This document shows positions 1 to 9,346 of a DNA stretch of 64,000 nucleotides, piece by piece (within the stretch, counting starts at the first letter, position 1; the number at the start of each line of letters is the position of its first letter). Below the pieces are notes generated by a model. It did no database searches. It had not been told where the DNA came from and was given only the letters and a program-made list of their open reading frames with translations. The stretch comes from Sinorhizobium sp. RAC02 (GTDB lineage Bacteria > Pseudomonadota > Alphaproteobacteria > Rhizobiales > Rhizobiaceae): the NCBI RefSeq assembly GCF_001713395.1, contig NZ_CP016450.1:2924001-2988000 (forward strand), given 5' to 3'. The position numbers were made by a program, and so were the translations under genes.

Positions 1-80
1 AGGCGCTGCAACGGCTCAATCGCGTCGCGGCCGGCATTCTCGCCGGAACCGCCGCCTATATCGCGACCCGCGCCGCCTGA
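1..80 (+). CDS. C-terminal end of a membrane protein (possibly LysE-type exporter), partial
   Basis: An open frame enters from the left edge and ends at TGA 78-80. About 25 codons are visible. They encode an amphipathic start (ALQRLNR) followed by a short hydrophobic stretch rich in Ala and Gly and ending in TRAA. This is like the last membrane helix of LysE/RhtB amino-acid exporters, which often close with a pattern of this kind. The piece is too short to assign a family firmly. It ends about 190 bases before cysK on the same strand. Confidence 0.4.
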   Translation, partial: ALQRLNRVAAGILAGTAAYIATRAA

Positions 81-268
81 GGCGACCTGTCTCCGCAAGC
101 CGGTGCCCGCAAACTGACATGTTGAGCGCGGGTTGAGCGACCCGACCCGGCTTTTGCGGGATCGGCGCCCGATTATTCCGTCTTCGGCCCTTTTGTCGCG
201 AAATTCAGACTCGTTTCTCGCCGCGTTCGCCCCTATCTTCACTCCAACGAGAACCGAGGGAGTACCCG

Positions 269-1237
269 ATGACCGACACCCGCAAGCCCGGCCGCGGCCG
301 CATCTACACCTCCATCACCGAGACGATCGGCGATACGCCGATCGTGCGGCTCGACAAGTTCGCCAAGGAAAAGGGCGTCGTCGCCAATCTCCTCGCCAAG
401 CTCGAATTCTTCAATCCGATCGCCTCGGTCAAGGACCGTATCGGCGTGGCGATGATCGAAGCGCTCGAAGCGCAGGGCAAGATCACGCCCGGCCAGTCGA
501 CGCTGGTCGAGCCCACCTCGGGCAATACCGGCATTGCGCTTGCCTTCGCCGCCGCCGCGAAGGGATACCGCCTCATCCTCACCATGCCGGAAACCATGTC
601 GGTCGAGCGGCGCAAGATGCTGGCGCTGCTCGGCGCGGAACTGGTGCTGACCGAAGGCCCGAAGGGCATGAAGGGCGCGATCGCCATGGCGGAAGAACTG
701 GCTGCCACCATTCCCGGCGCCGTCATTCCCCAGCAGTTCGAAAACCCGGCCAACCCGGAAATCCACCGCAAGACGACCGCGGAAGAAATCTGGAACGACA
801 CCGAAGGTGCCGTCGACATCCTCGTTTCGGGCATCGGCACCGGCGGCACGATCACCGGCGTCGGCCAAGTACTGAAGGCCAGGAAACCCGGCCTGCAGGT
901 CGTGGCGGTCGAGCCGGCCGACAGCCCGGTGCTTTCCGGCGGCAATCCCGGCCCGCATAAGATCCAGGGCATCGGCGCCGGTTTCGCACCGGCGATCCTC
1001 GACAAGTCGATCTATGACGAAGTCGTGACGGTCAGCAATGACGAAGCCTTCGAAAATGCCCGCCTCGTCGCACGCCTCGAAGGCGTTCCGGTCGGCATCT
1101 CCTCGGGTGCCGCGCTCGCCGCCGCCGTCAAGGTCGGCAGCCGCCCGGAAAATGCCGGCAAGACCATCATCGTCATCATCCCCTCCTTTGCCGAGCGTTA
1201 TCTTTCGACGGTGCTCTTCGAAGGCCTCGGCGGCTGA
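269..1237 (+). CDS. cysK: cysteine synthase A (O-acetylserine sulfhydrylase)
   Basis: This is a cytoplasmic pyridoxal-phosphate enzyme that makes L-cysteine from O-acetylserine and sulfide. The 322-residue length is normal for the family. The Schiff-base lysine is Lys55 in the motif SVKDRIG. The substrate loop TSGNTG is at about residues 83-88, and the phosphate-binding glycine loop [10 protein letters not shown] at about 188-197. The start ATG has a GAGGGA ribosome binding site seven bases upstream. The gene stands alone, with 188 bases before it and 159 after it. No riboswitch fold was recognised upstream. CysK and CysM are hard to separate by eye, but the TSGNTG loop and length favour CysK. 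Confidence 0.95.
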   Translation: MTDTRKPGRGRIYTSITETIGDTPIVRLDKFAKEKGVVANLLAKLEFFNPIASVKDRIGVAMIEALEAQGKITPGQSTLVEPTSGNTGIALAFAAAAKGYRLILTMPETMSVERRKMLALLGAELVLTEGPKGMKGAIAMAEELAATIPGAVIPQQFENPANPEIHRKTTAEEIWNDTEGAVDILVSGIGTGGTITGVGQVLKARKPGLQVVAVEPADSPVLSGGNPGPHKIQGIGAGFAPAILDKSIYDEVVTVSNDEAFENARLVARLEGVPVGISSGAALAAAVKVGSRPENAGKTIIVIIPSFAERYLSTVLFEGLGG

Positions 1238-1396
1238 CACAGATTGCCCGTCGCATGAAAGATCATGTGGCGGGCGTCCTCGCTGGGCGCATTTTCGTTT
1301 TTCCGCGACTTGCGGAAACACTCCAACGCTTTGCTTCGCAGCAATCGGGCTGCAATCCGCCTCGCACGCCCGCTGCCATTGCTCCGGTATTCAACC

Positions 1397-1795
1397 ATGC
1401 TGCACCACCTTTCCCTTGGCGTGGCCGACATAGCGCGAGCGGCGACCTTCTATGACGCGGCCCTGGCGCCGCTCGGCTATGTCCGTGTCTGGTCGGATAT
1501 GCGGCCCGGCGAACCGGACTAGGCCGTCGGCTACGGGCTGCCCGGCGGCGGTGACAAGCTCGCGCTCAAGCACCATGGCAACGGCGCCCGCGCACCCGGC
1601 CCCGGCTTCCACATCGCCTTTGCCGCGCCGGACCGGCCGGCCGTCGACGCCTTCCATCAAGCGGCCCTCGCCGCCGGTGGGATCGACAACGGCGCGCCCG
1701 GCCTGCGGCTGCACTATGGCCCGACCTATTATGCCGCCTTCGTCATCGACCCGGACGGACACCGGATCGAAGCGGTTTTCAAGGCACCGGCATAG
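1397..1795 (+). pseudogene. VOC family (glyoxalase-like) protein interrupted by an in-frame amber codon
   Basis: The frame starts at ATG 1397 (MLHHLSLGVADI) and hits TAG at 1520-1522 after 41 codons. It then continues in the same frame without a break (AVGYGLPGGGDKLALKH... FVIDPDGHRIEAVFK) to TAG 1793-1795. Both halves together give about 132 residues, the normal size of a small vicinal-oxygen-chelate protein. They keep the typical first strand (HHLSLGV), with a metal-ligand His position, and the closing DPDGHRIEAVF motif with its Glu ligand. A single change of CAG or another NAG-type codon to TAG explains the break. It could be a recent pseudogene, a sequencing error, or very rarely readthrough. 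Confidence 0.8.
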
Positions 1796-1939
1796 TCGCA
1801 TGCCTCTATAGGGGGACCGATATGCTTCGTTGGCCCTGAGCAGGCCTCGCTCAAACCCTACCAGCCGAACCTGGGCAGCCACCCGCGCAACGACCATCCG
1901 GGCGCTTTCCGTTGCCCCCAACGTCACCGCATCGCAGGC

Positions 1940-3472
1940 TCACGCCGCAGCCACCAGCCGCTCGCCTGCGATGCGATAGGAAATCGCTTCCGCCAGATGG
2001 ATGCGCCCGACGATGGCCGCCTGGTCGAGATCGGCAAGCGTGCGGGCGACCTTCAGAACGCGATGGTAGCCGCGGGCGGAAAACCGCATTTTCTCCGCGG
2101 CGTCGCGGAGCAGCTGGAGGCCGGCGGGATCGGGCTCCGCAACCTTTTCGACGAGTGACGTCGAGGCGCGGGCATTGCTCGTTACCGAGGCCATGCCGAG
2201 ACGGGCGAAACGATCGACCTGCAAGGCCCGGGCATGGGCGACGCGGCGGGCGACGGTCTCGCTGGGCTCGGCGGCCATCGGGCGGATGAGATCCGAGGCG
2301 GAGACGGCCGGCACGTCGATGCGGATGTCGATGCGGTCCATCAGCGGGCCGGAGACGCGCGCCTGATAATCGCTCATGCAGCGCGGTCCGCGAACACAGC
2401 TGCGGCCCGGCTCGCCCGCCATGCCGCAGCGGCACGGGTTCATAGCCGCGACGAGCTGGACGGCAGCCGGGTAGCTCACCCGGTGATTGGCGCGCGCGAT
2501 GATGCATTCCCCGGTCTCGAGCGGCTGGCGCAGCGCATCGAGCGCCTGCGGCGAGAATTCGGGCAGTTCGTCAAGGAAGAGCACGCCATTGTGGGCGAGG
2601 GAAACCTCGCCGGGCCGGGCACGCGCGCCACCACCGACAAGCGCCGCCATGGTGGCCGAATGGTGCGGCGTGCGGAACGGGCGGCGATCCGACAGCCGGC
2701 CGCCGGACAGCTGGCCGGCAATGGAGTGGATCATCGAAACTTCAAGCAGCTCGGTCGGCGTGAGCGGCGGCAGGATGGCGGCAAGGCGAGAAGCCAGCAT
2801 GGATTTTCCCGAGCCCGGCGGGCCGACCATCAGGAGATTGTGGCTGCCAGCCGCGGCGACCTCCAAGGCCCGCTTGGCGCTTTCCTGGCCCCGGATATCC
2901 GCGAGATCAGGCAGGTCCGTCGCCGACGCGCGGATCGCCGGCGTGGGGCGCGACAGGACCTGGGTGCCCTTGAAATGGTTGGCGAGCGCAATGAGGCTCC
3001 TTGGCGCCAGGATGTCGAGCCCACCGCCGGCCCAGGCAGCTTCCGCACCGTTTTCCGCCGGGCAGATCAGCCCCTTGCCGAGCGCATTCGCCCCCATCGC
3101 AGCGGGCAAGGCACCGGCAACCGGTGCGATCGTGCCGTCGAGATTGAGTTCACCGATGACGACATAGCCTTCCACCGCATCGCCCGGCACAGCGCCGAGC
3201 GCCATCATCAGGCCGAGCGCAATGGCGAGATCGTAGTGGCTGCCTTCCTTGGGAAGATCGGCGGGCGCGAGATTGACAGTCACCCGCTTCGGCGGCAGCG
3301 ACAGACCGGAGGCGTGCAGGGCGGCCTGCACCCGCTCGCGGCTTTCGGCGACCGCCTTGTCGGCCAAGCCGACGATCTGCATGCCCACCTTGCCGGGCGC
3401 CACCATGACCTGCACATCGACGGGCACGCCCTCGATGCCCTGAAACGCAATCGTACTGACCCGTGCGACCAT
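1940..3472 (-). CDS. comM: YifB/ComM family Mg-chelatase-like AAA ATPase
   Basis: This is a 510-residue protein of the ComM family. In naturally transformable bacteria the family acts as a hexameric branch-migration helicase that helps integrate incoming DNA; its role in rhizobia is less clear. The N-terminal Lon-protease-like ChlI domain covers about residues 1-170 (AFQGIEGVPVDVQV start). It is followed by the AAA module with Walker A GPPGSGKS at 217-224 and a Walker B with LFLDELPEF near 300. A short C-terminal Mg-chelatase-type lid domain follows (FSARGYHRVLKVARTLADL). A Cys-containing insert (NPCRCGMAGEPGRSC) is also typical. It lies downstream of gshB on the same strand, 302 bases away and behind a terminator, so it has its own promoter. 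Confidence 0.93.
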   Translation of the reverse strand: MVARVSTIAFQGIEGVPVDVQVMVAPGKVGMQIVGLADKAVAESRERVQAALHASGLSLPPKRVTVNLAPADLPKEGSHYDLAIALGLMMALGAVPGDAVEGYVVIGELNLDGTIAPVAGALPAAMGANALGKGLICPAENGAEAAWAGGGLDILAPRSLIALANHFKGTQVLSRPTPAIRASATDLPDLADIRGQESAKRALEVAAAGSHNLLMVGPPGSGKSMLASRLAAILPPLTPTELLEVSMIHSIAGQLSGGRLSDRRPFRTPHHSATMAALVGGGARARPGEVSLAHNGVLFLDELPEFSPQALDALRQPLETGECIIARANHRVSYPAAVQLVAAMNPCRCGMAGEPGRSCVRGPRCMSDYQARVSGPLMDRIDIRIDVPAVSASDLIRPMAAEPSETVARRVAHARALQVDRFARLGMASVTSNARASTSLVEKVAEPDPAGLQLLRDAAEKMRFSARGYHRVLKVARTLADLDQAAIVGRIHLAEAISYRIAGERLVAAA

Positions 3473-3774
3473 GACTGCCCCCGCTCGTCCCGCAGCGCTG
3501 CGCGCCGGTCATGACGCGCAAAGAGCACCGCAACACGTTTTTGCCGAAAACGATCCCTGCAACCGCCCCTGGGTTGCAGGTGTAAATCTGACATGAAATG
3601 CGGAATGAAACAAGAACAATCGTAGAACTTGCGGGAGGATTTTCCGCGTGCCGGTTGTGGCCGGTTGCCTTTGCGGAACGAAGGCGGGACGTTCGCGAAC
3701 GGACCGTCCCGGAGAGGCCGTTCTACCCGGAAAACGCGGCGGATTTCCCGCCGCGCTCCCGCGGGGAAGAGGCC
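3473..3774. other. intergenic region between gshB and comM
   Basis: No coding region is supported here. The stretch contains the gshB terminator (3731-3755) and the comM upstream region. A second dyad (TTGCAGG/CCTGCAA class repeats) around 3556-3580 may belong to the comM leader. Longer antisense frames here are shadows of GC-rich coding DNA. Confidence 0.6.
3731..3755 (-). terminator. rho-independent terminator of gshB
   Basis: On the minus strand the sequence forms an eight-base-pair GC stem, CGCGGCGG with CCGCCGCG, around a GAAAT loop. It is followed directly by TTTT. It sits about 20 bases after the gshB stop codon, so it separates gshB from comM. Confidence 0.8.
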
Positions 3775-4719
3775 TTAGCGCTTCTTCTCGATAGCATCCC
3801 AGAGCAGGGCTGCAATGTCGGCGCCGCCGAATTTCTTGACCTCGCGGATGCCGGTGGGCGACGTCACGTTGATCTCGGTCATATAGTCACCGATGACGTC
3901 GATGCCAACGAGCAGGAAGCCGCGTTCGCGCAGCGACGAGCCGATGCGGGCGCAGATTTCCTTTTCGCGCGCCGTCAGTTCCGTCGGCTCCGGGCGGCCA
4001 CCGGCATGCATGTTGGACCGGGCATCATGCTCGGCCGGCACACGGTTGATCGCACCGACCGGCTCGCCGTCGACGAGGATGATGCGCTTGTCGCCCTTGC
4101 GCACGTCCGGCAGGTATTGCTGGGCGATGAAGGGCTCGCGGAACATCTGGCCGAACATTTCGAGCAGCGACGAGAGGTTGCGGTCGTCCTTGGTCGAATG
4201 GAAGACGCCGGCGCCGCCATTGCCGTAGAGCGGCTTCAGGATCATGTCGCCCATTTCGTCCCGGAAGCGGCGGATTTCGCCGGCGTCGCGGGTGATCAGC
4301 GTTGCCGGCATCAGGTCGGCGAATTCGGTGACAAAAATCTTTTCCGGCGAATTGCGCACCCAGGCTGGATCGTTGACGACCAGCGTCTTCGGGTGGATGC
4401 GCTCCAGAAGGTGCGTGGACGTGATGTAGGACATGTCGAAGGGCGGATCCTGGCGCAACAGCACCACGTCCATCGTAGAGAGATCGACGCGCTCGGGCGT
4501 GCCCAGCGTATAATGGTCGCCCTTGACGTCGCGCAGCTCCATCGGCTCGACGGTGGCATAGACCGTGCCGTCGCGCAGCGAGAGACGATCCGGTGTGTAG
4601 TGGAAAAGCTTGTAGCCGCGGCTTTGCGCCTCGAGGCTCATGGCGAAGGTGGAATCGCCGGCGATGTTGATGGTCGAAACGTGGTCCATCTGGACCGCGA
4701 CGTTCGTGATCTTTGCCAT
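3775..4719 (-). CDS. gshB: glutathione synthetase
   Basis: This enzyme joins gamma-glutamylcysteine and glycine using ATP, the second step of glutathione synthesis in the cytoplasm. It begins [14 protein letters not shown]. The 314-residue length matches the bacterial family. It has the N-terminal substrate domain, then the ATP-grasp core with [12 protein letters not shown] and the metal-binding end [13 protein letters not shown]. The start at 4719 is chosen because a good AGGGGA site lies just upstream; an in-frame ATG 48 bases earlier has no such support. In related genomes gshB usually lies close to yraN and rsmI. Here about 6 kb of ugp genes and a cupin gene separate them. Confidence 0.95.
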   Translation of the reverse strand: MAKITNVAVQMDHVSTINIAGDSTFAMSLEAQSRGYKLFHYTPDRLSLRDGTVYATVEPMELRDVKGDHYTLGTPERVDLSTMDVVLLRQDPPFDMSYITSTHLLERIHPKTLVVNDPAWVRNSPEKIFVTEFADLMPATLITRDAGEIRRFRDEMGDMILKPLYGNGGAGVFHSTKDDRNLSSLLEMFGQMFREPFIAQQYLPDVRKGDKRIILVDGEPVGAINRVPAEHDARSNMHAGGRPEPTELTAREKEICARIGSSLRERGFLLVGIDVIGDYMTEINVTSPTGIREVKKFGGADIAALLWDAIEKKR

Positions 4720-4826
4720 GAAAAGTCCCCTCAGGAATGCCCGACACATGTAGGATGCGGCAGGCACAATGGCAACGGGCGTAGCACTTTCCCAGCACGA
4801 CGCCCGTCGATCATTCGGGGTGTTTT

Positions 4827-5330
4827 TTAAGCGGCCAGTCCGCCGGAGGCCTGCCGGCCACCGCGCAGGCGATCACGCAGCTTCAGGGCGAGATTGATCG
4901 GAGCCGGGAATTCCTTGCGGCAGAAGGCGATCTTGCGCACGTAGGTGTCGATGTGCCAGGTCGCCCAGCTCTTGCCGGGGAAATAGGCGATGTCGCCGGC
5001 CTTCAGCGTGCGTTCGCTGCCGTCTTCGCCGGTGATGTGGACTTCGCCGTCGAGGATCATGACGGTCTCGTCCCAGCCGAAATACCAGCGGAAGGTGCCG
5101 GCCGTGCAATCCCAGATCGCCGTCGTCGCCTGCTCGTCATAGGCGCGCGAATGCAGCGAAAGCCGCGCTTGTGGGTCGCCTGCGATCACCCAGGAGGGCT
5201 CGATCGGCTTCGGCTCCATTTCGAGCTTGTCGAGCGAAGACGCGATCAAAGGCCTCGGCGCGTTCATTTCAGCCTGCCGATTGCGCACGGCGACACCGAC
5301 CATGGCGGCAAGCATCAGTTTCAGTACCAT
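4827..5330 (-). CDS. cupin domain-containing protein of unknown substrate
   Basis: This is a 167-residue protein with one cupin barrel of the DUF861/EutQ-like type. The visible core is [20 protein letters not shown], then [19 protein letters not shown]. The fold has the usual GDxxxxPxG-like turn, but classical metal histidines are sparse, so an enzymatic role is uncertain. The N-terminus [15 protein letters not shown] is hydrophobic, which could be a signal or membrane segment. The start at 5330 has a GGGGGATGAA ribosome binding site; a start 60 bases upstream is less likely. It lies between gshB and the ugp operon on the same strand. No function can be assigned from sequence alone. Confidence 0.8.
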   Translation of the reverse strand: MVLKLMLAAMVGVAVRNRQAEMNAPRPLIASSLDKLEMEPKPIEPSWVIAGDPQARLSLHSRAYDEQATTAIWDCTAGTFRWYFGWDETVMILDGEVHITGEDGSERTLKAGDIAYFPGKSWATWHIDTYVRKIAFCRKEFPAPINLALKLRDRLRGGRQASGGLAA

Positions 5331-5430
5331 TTCATCCCCCTTGGAAGTCGTGCCGGGAGAATAGGCGATAGCGGTAACGGTGCCGTTCAAACAATCGGTT
5401 GCATTTTAAACATCCGTAACAATTCCCGCT

Positions 5431-6423
5431 TCAGGCGAAACCGTCGATCCGGCAGGTGATGAGATCGTGGTCAGACAGCGGTCGGCCGGAGGGGCAGAGC
5501 GACGAGACGATGCGGGTCTGCGAGACGGCAAGGCCGCGGGTCAGGAACCAGTCGAGCTTCATCGCCCGCTCGGGCCAGCGCGTGATGAGGCTCGGACGTG
5601 TCGTCATCGTGTCGAGCGGGCCGCCGTGGCGCGTGAAGCCACGCTCGGCAGCGCGGGCGAAAAGGCCCTCCGCTTCGAAATCACCATCGGCATGGTTGCC
5701 GGTGTTGAGATCGCCGCCGATGATGAGCGGGCGGCCCGGAAAGGCGGCATCCAGCGCATCCATCAGGCCGACCATCTGGCGCTCGCGATAGACCGCCGTC
5801 GTCGCGCTTTCGAAATGCGTGGAGGCCAGCACGAGGGGACCGGATTCCGTGTTGATGACGGCGCCGATCGCCATGCGTTCGCCAAGACGCGGCTGGTCGA
5901 CCGCGTCCATGAACCAAAGGCGTTCACCTTCGAGGCGCAGCAGGAAGGGCTCGTGCAATGGCACGGTCGACATCAGGCCGTTGCCATGCAGGCCGCGACG
6001 GTTGAATTTGTCCTTGCAGAATTCGAGTTCCGTCTCCGAGCCGAGGCCGAGCTCGATGAATTCGACACCGTAAAGATAGGCCATGCCGAGCTCGTCGGCG
6101 ACCTCTGCCGTGGTATGGCGCTGGCGCGTGCGGGCCATGCCGTCGTCCATCTCGGAGAGCAGCACGATTTCGGCACCGGTGGCACCCAGATGTTCGGCGC
6201 TTTGCAGCGGAAACAGGCAGCGCTCCAGGTTCCAGGCGGCGACGGTGAAGGGAAAGGGCAGCGGCTCGGCGCGTTCGGCCCGGCCACCGGCCTCCACCGC
6301 GTTCATGCAGGCGAGGTCCGCCATATGGGCGTCGTGCGCGGCGATGGACTTTTCGAGACCTGCAATGGCGGCGCGCTCCTCCGGGGAGGGGGCGGACAGC
6401 CTGCCGACGGTCGTGCGGATCAT
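5431..6423 (-). CDS. endonuclease/exonuclease/phosphatase (EEP) family protein, last gene of the ugp operon
   Basis: This 330-residue protein has the EEP (DNase I-like) fold. It carries [11 protein letters not shown], an acidic ELGLGSETE region, the catalytic [11 protein letters not shown] motif and a final [10 protein letters not shown] motif. These supply the Asp, Asn and His residues of the metal-dependent phosphodiesterase site. Its ATG overlaps the ugpC stop codon in an ATGA arrangement, so it is translationally coupled to the glycerol-3-phosphate importer. That context suggests action on a glycerophospho compound, replacing the ugpQ phosphodiesterase normally found at this place, but this is inference. 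No secretion signal is obvious. Confidence 0.85.
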   Translation of the reverse strand: MIRTTVGRLSAPSPEERAAIAGLEKSIAAHDAHMADLACMNAVEAGGRAERAEPLPFPFTVAAWNLERCLFPLQSAEHLGATGAEIVLLSEMDDGMARTRQRHTTAEVADELGMAYLYGVEFIELGLGSETELEFCKDKFNRRGLHGNGLMSTVPLHEPFLLRLEGERLWFMDAVDQPRLGERMAIGAVINTESGPLVLASTHFESATTAVYRERQMVGLMDALDAAFPGRPLIIGGDLNTGNHADGDFEAEGLFARAAERGFTRHGGPLDTMTTRPSLITRWPERAMKLDWFLTRGLAVSQTRIVSSLCPSGRPLSDHDLITCRIDGFA

Positions 6424-7529
6424 GATATCACGAACTCCACCGTGGAAGCGCTTGCCGTAACCGTTCTTTCACCCGCCCAGTCGATGCGGCGACCGCTGGC
6501 CGTGTCGAAGAAATGTAGCCGGGAGGGCGAAATCGACAGCGAGGCGGTTTCCGGAAGCGGGATTTCCGCCGAGAGCGCCGCGACCATCGGCTGGTCGCCG
6601 ACGAGCCCGTGCACGAGGCGCTGGGCACCCAGTTCCTCGACATAGTCGATGTGGAACGGCATGCTGCCATCCAGTCCCTGATGCAGGCGCAGGTCCTCCG
6701 CGCGCAGACCCACGGTGACCGCGCCCTGTGCCGGCACCGTCGAACCGAGGTCGATGAGCGCCGGGCCAAGCGCCAGCTTCGTGCCATGCACTTCACCGCT
6801 GACGAGGTTCATGGCCGGCGAGCCGATGAAGCTTGCGACGAAGGTGGTGGCCGGGCGGTGATAGACCTCCAACGGACGGCCGATCTGCTCGATCTTGCCG
6901 CCTGACAGGACGACGAGCCGGTCGGCGAGCGTCATGGCTTCCAGTTGGTCGTGGGTGACGTAGATCGACGTGGTGCCGACGCGGCGTTGCAGGCGCTTGA
7001 TCTCGCCGCGCATGGAGACGCGTAGCTTCGCATCGAGATTGGACAGCGGCTCATCGAACAGGAAGGCCGACGGCTTGCGCACGATGGCACGGCCCATGGC
7101 GACACGCTGCCGCTGGCCGCCGGACAGCGCGCGGGGCTTGCGTTCCAGATAGGGCTGGAGTTCCAGCATGCGGGCGGCCTCCGCCACGCGTGCATCGATC
7201 TCCGCCTTCGGCGTGCGACGGTTCTTCAGGCCATAGGCAAGGTTTTCGTAAACCGACATGTGCGGGTAGAGCGCGTAGTTCTGGAAGACCATGGCGATAT
7301 CGCGGTCGGCCGGATCAACGGCGTTGACCACGCGGTCGCCGATCGTCACGCTGCCCTCGCTGATCGTCTCCAGCCCGGCGATCATGCGCAGCAGCGTCGA
7401 CTTTCCGCAGCCCGACGGGCCGACGAGCACGATGAACTCGCCGTCGGCGATGTCGATGTTGACGGCGCTGACCGCGGTCACCCCGCCATTGTAGATCTTC
7501 GATACGTCCTTGATGCCGATCGATGCCAT
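6420..7529 (-). CDS. ugpC: sn-glycerol-3-phosphate ABC transporter ATP-binding protein
   Basis: This is the ATPase subunit of the UgpBAEC importer for sn-glycerol-3-phosphate and glycerophosphodiesters, on the inner face of the membrane. The 369-residue length fits the MalK/UgpC group. It has Walker [10 protein letters not shown] near residues 37-45, Q-loop [10 protein letters not shown], signature [15 protein letters not shown], Walker [17 protein letters not shown] and H-loop [10 protein letters not shown]-terminal TOBE regulatory domain follows. It is 11 bases downstream of ugpE and overlaps the following EEP gene by four bases. The substrate assignment rests on the whole operon. Confidence 0.92.
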   Translation of the reverse strand: MASIGIKDVSKIYNGGVTAVSAVNIDIADGEFIVLVGPSGCGKSTLLRMIAGLETISEGSVTIGDRVVNAVDPADRDIAMVFQNYALYPHMSVYENLAYGLKNRRTPKAEIDARVAEAARMLELQPYLERKPRALSGGQRQRVAMGRAIVRKPSAFLFDEPLSNLDAKLRVSMRGEIKRLQRRVGTTSIYVTHDQLEAMTLADRLVVLSGGKIEQIGRPLEVYHRPATTFVASFIGSPAMNLVSGEVHGTKLALGPALIDLGSTVPAQGAVTVGLRAEDLRLHQGLDGSMPFHIDYVEELGAQRLVHGLVGDQPMVAALSAEIPLPETASLSISPSRLHFFDTASGRRIDWAGERTVTASASTVEFVIS

Positions 7530-7540
7530 GGGGAGGTTCC

Positions 7541-8383
7541 TTACTTGTCGCTTTCGGTGAGGCCCTTGATGAACCAGCGCTGGAAGATCAGCACGATCAT
7601 CACGGGCGGCAGCATGGCGAGGATCGCCAGCGCAAAGGCCTCGTTGTAATCGGGGATGTTGGAGCCGACCCAGACGAGCAGGATCTGCTTGATGCCGCGC
7701 ACCAGCGTGAAGAAGCGCTCATCTGTGGTCATCAGCGTCGGCCAGAGATACTGGTTCCAGCCATAGACGAACATGATGATGAAGATCGCCGCGATCATGG
7801 TGCGCGAGAGCGGCACCAGAATGTCGAAGAAGAACTTGATCGGCCCGGCGCCATCGATGCGCGCAGCCTCCAGCAGTTCCTCGGGTACCGACTTGAAGAA
7901 CTGGCGGAAGAAGAAGGTGCCGGTGGCGGATGCGAGCAGCGGGACGATGAGACCGGTATAGGTGTTGGTCAGCCCAAGCTTGGTCATCACCTCGTAAGAC
8001 GGCACGATGCGCACTTCGAGCGGCAGGAGCAGCGTCGTAAAAATCATCCAGAAGAACAGCGTGCCGAACTTGAAGCGGAAATAGACGATCGCATAGGCCG
8101 CCAGCATCGACAGCACGATCTTGCCCGCGGCAAAACCGATGCCAAGGATCAGCGAATTGAGGATCATGCGGGTGCCAGTGATTTCGCCGGTGAAGCCACC
8201 CTTGCGCGTCAACACGGTGTTGTAGGTCTCGGTGAAATGGTCGCCCCAGGAGAGGAAGACGCCGTTGCGGTGGATGTCGACCGCGTCGTGGGTCGAGGTC
8301 ATGAAGGCGACCACGACCGGCGCCACCATGATGAAGACGCCGAGCATGAGGACGAAGTGATCGAAGAAACGGATGCGGTTCAT
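7541..8383 (-). CDS. ugpE: sn-glycerol-3-phosphate ABC transporter permease UgpE
   Basis: This 280-residue inner-membrane permease belongs to the MalG/UgpE type. It has six predicted membrane segments, starting with [22 protein letters not shown]. The cytoplasmic EAA loop that docks on UgpC is visible as [20 protein letters not shown]. It ends in [11 protein letters not shown], the usual C-terminus of UgpE. It lies between ugpA (13 bases) and ugpC (11 bases) in one operon. Confidence 0.92.
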   Translation of the reverse strand: MNRIRFFDHFVLMLGVFIMVAPVVVAFMTSTHDAVDIHRNGVFLSWGDHFTETYNTVLTRKGGFTGEITGTRMILNSLILGIGFAAGKIVLSMLAAYAIVYFRFKFGTLFFWMIFTTLLLPLEVRIVPSYEVMTKLGLTNTYTGLIVPLLASATGTFFFRQFFKSVPEELLEAARIDGAGPIKFFFDILVPLSRTMIAAIFIIMFVYGWNQYLWPTLMTTDERFFTLVRGIKQILLVWVGSNIPDYNEAFALAILAMLPPVMIVLIFQRWFIKGLTESDK

Positions 8384-8396
8384 GGCGGGCGCCCTC

Positions 8397-9278
8397 TCAA
8401 TTGTAATGGACGCGCCGCTCGATGAAGCGGAACTGGAAGATGGTGAGCACGAAGACGACGATCATCAGGATGACGGACTGGGCCGAGGAGCCACCGAGGT
8501 CGTTGCCGCGGAAGCCGTCCATATAGACCTTGTAGACGAGCGTGATCGGGTTGTTGGCCGCCTTGTCCTTCACCATCACGTCGATGACGCCGAACGTGTC
8601 GAACAGCGAATAGGTCATGTTGATGATGAGCAGGAAGAAGGCGGTGGGGGCAAGCAGCGGCAGCGTCATCGTCCAGAAGCGGCGGACGCCGGAGCGGCAG
8701 TCGATGGCGGCGGCTTCGCGCACGGAGACGGGGATGCTCTGGAGCCCTGAGAGAATGAAAATGAAATTGTAGGGGATCTGCTTCCAGACCGACACGATGA
8801 TCATGGCGATCGCGGTGTCGTTGTAGTTGAGGCCGACCTTCATGTCCCAGCCGAAGAAGCCGGCGAGCTTCACCAGCGGGCCGATATGCTGGTCGAAGAA
8901 CATCATGCCCATCAAGCCGGCGACCGGCGGGGCGATGGCGTAGACCCAGATCAGCAGTGTCTTGTAGGTCGAACTTCCCTTCAGCACCGCGTCAGCCTTG
9001 ACGGCGAGCAGCATGCCGATGCCCAGCGACAGGAAGGTCACCAGCACCGTGAAGACCACCGTAAAACGGGCGATTGCCTGGTACTGCACGGAGCCCAGCG
9101 CATCGGCATAGTTGGAAAGGCCCACGAAGGTGGAGCCGAAACCGAACGGGTCTTCGAGATAGAAGGACGACTGGATCGCCTGCACGGAGGGCCAGTAGAA
9201 GAACACGAAGATGATCGCCATCTGCGGCGCGATAAAGAGATAGGGCAGATAGGGCGAGGAGAATTGCACGCGCTTCAT
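8397..9278 (-). CDS. ugpA: sn-glycerol-3-phosphate ABC transporter permease UgpA
   Basis: This is the 293-residue partner permease (MalF type) of UgpE. It opens with MKRVQFSSPYLPYLFIAPQMAII and a long first membrane segment. The EAA loop is VREAAAIDCRSGVRRFWTMTLPLL. It ends FQFRFIERRVHYN, a pattern common to UgpA. It follows ugpB after 68 bases that contain a strong hairpin, and 13 bases separate it from ugpE. Confidence 0.92.
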   Translation of the reverse strand: MKRVQFSSPYLPYLFIAPQMAIIFVFFYWPSVQAIQSSFYLEDPFGFGSTFVGLSNYADALGSVQYQAIARFTVVFTVLVTFLSLGIGMLLAVKADAVLKGSSTYKTLLIWVYAIAPPVAGLMGMMFFDQHIGPLVKLAGFFGWDMKVGLNYNDTAIAMIIVSVWKQIPYNFIFILSGLQSIPVSVREAAAIDCRSGVRRFWTMTLPLLAPTAFFLLIINMTYSLFDTFGVIDVMVKDKAANNPITLVYKVYMDGFRGNDLGGSSAQSVILMIVVFVLTIFQFRFIERRVHYN

Positions 9279-9297
9279 GGAGCCACCTTCATAGCGG

Positions 9298-9326
9298 CGT
9301 GCCGGGAGCAGGACGCCCCCGGCACG
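9298..9326 (-). promoter_or_regulatory. intercistronic hairpin between ugpB and ugpA
   Basis: A perfect nine-base-pair inverted repeat (CGTGCCGGG with CCCGGCACG, 11-base loop) lies between the binding-protein gene and the permease genes. No T-run follows in the direction of transcription. Such hairpins after binding-protein genes usually protect the upstream mRNA and reduce read-through, giving more UgpB than UgpA. The role here is inferred from position. Confidence 0.6.
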
Positions 9327-9346
9327 AATTTCAGCGGATGGCAGTA

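Noticed and set aside
1298..1320. hairpin TTTCCGC/GCGGAAA after cysK
   Set aside because: The stem is short and no T-run follows on the plus strand. On the minus strand there is no gene that it could end.
1940..3472. magnesium chelatase subunit
   Set aside because: The ChlI-like N-terminal domain and length match YifB/ComM. There are no bacteriochlorophyll or cobalt chelatase partners nearby.
3598..4830. 410-codon plus-strand frame opposite gshB
   Set aside because: Antisense to gshB, which has strong motifs; also runs across the gshB terminator.
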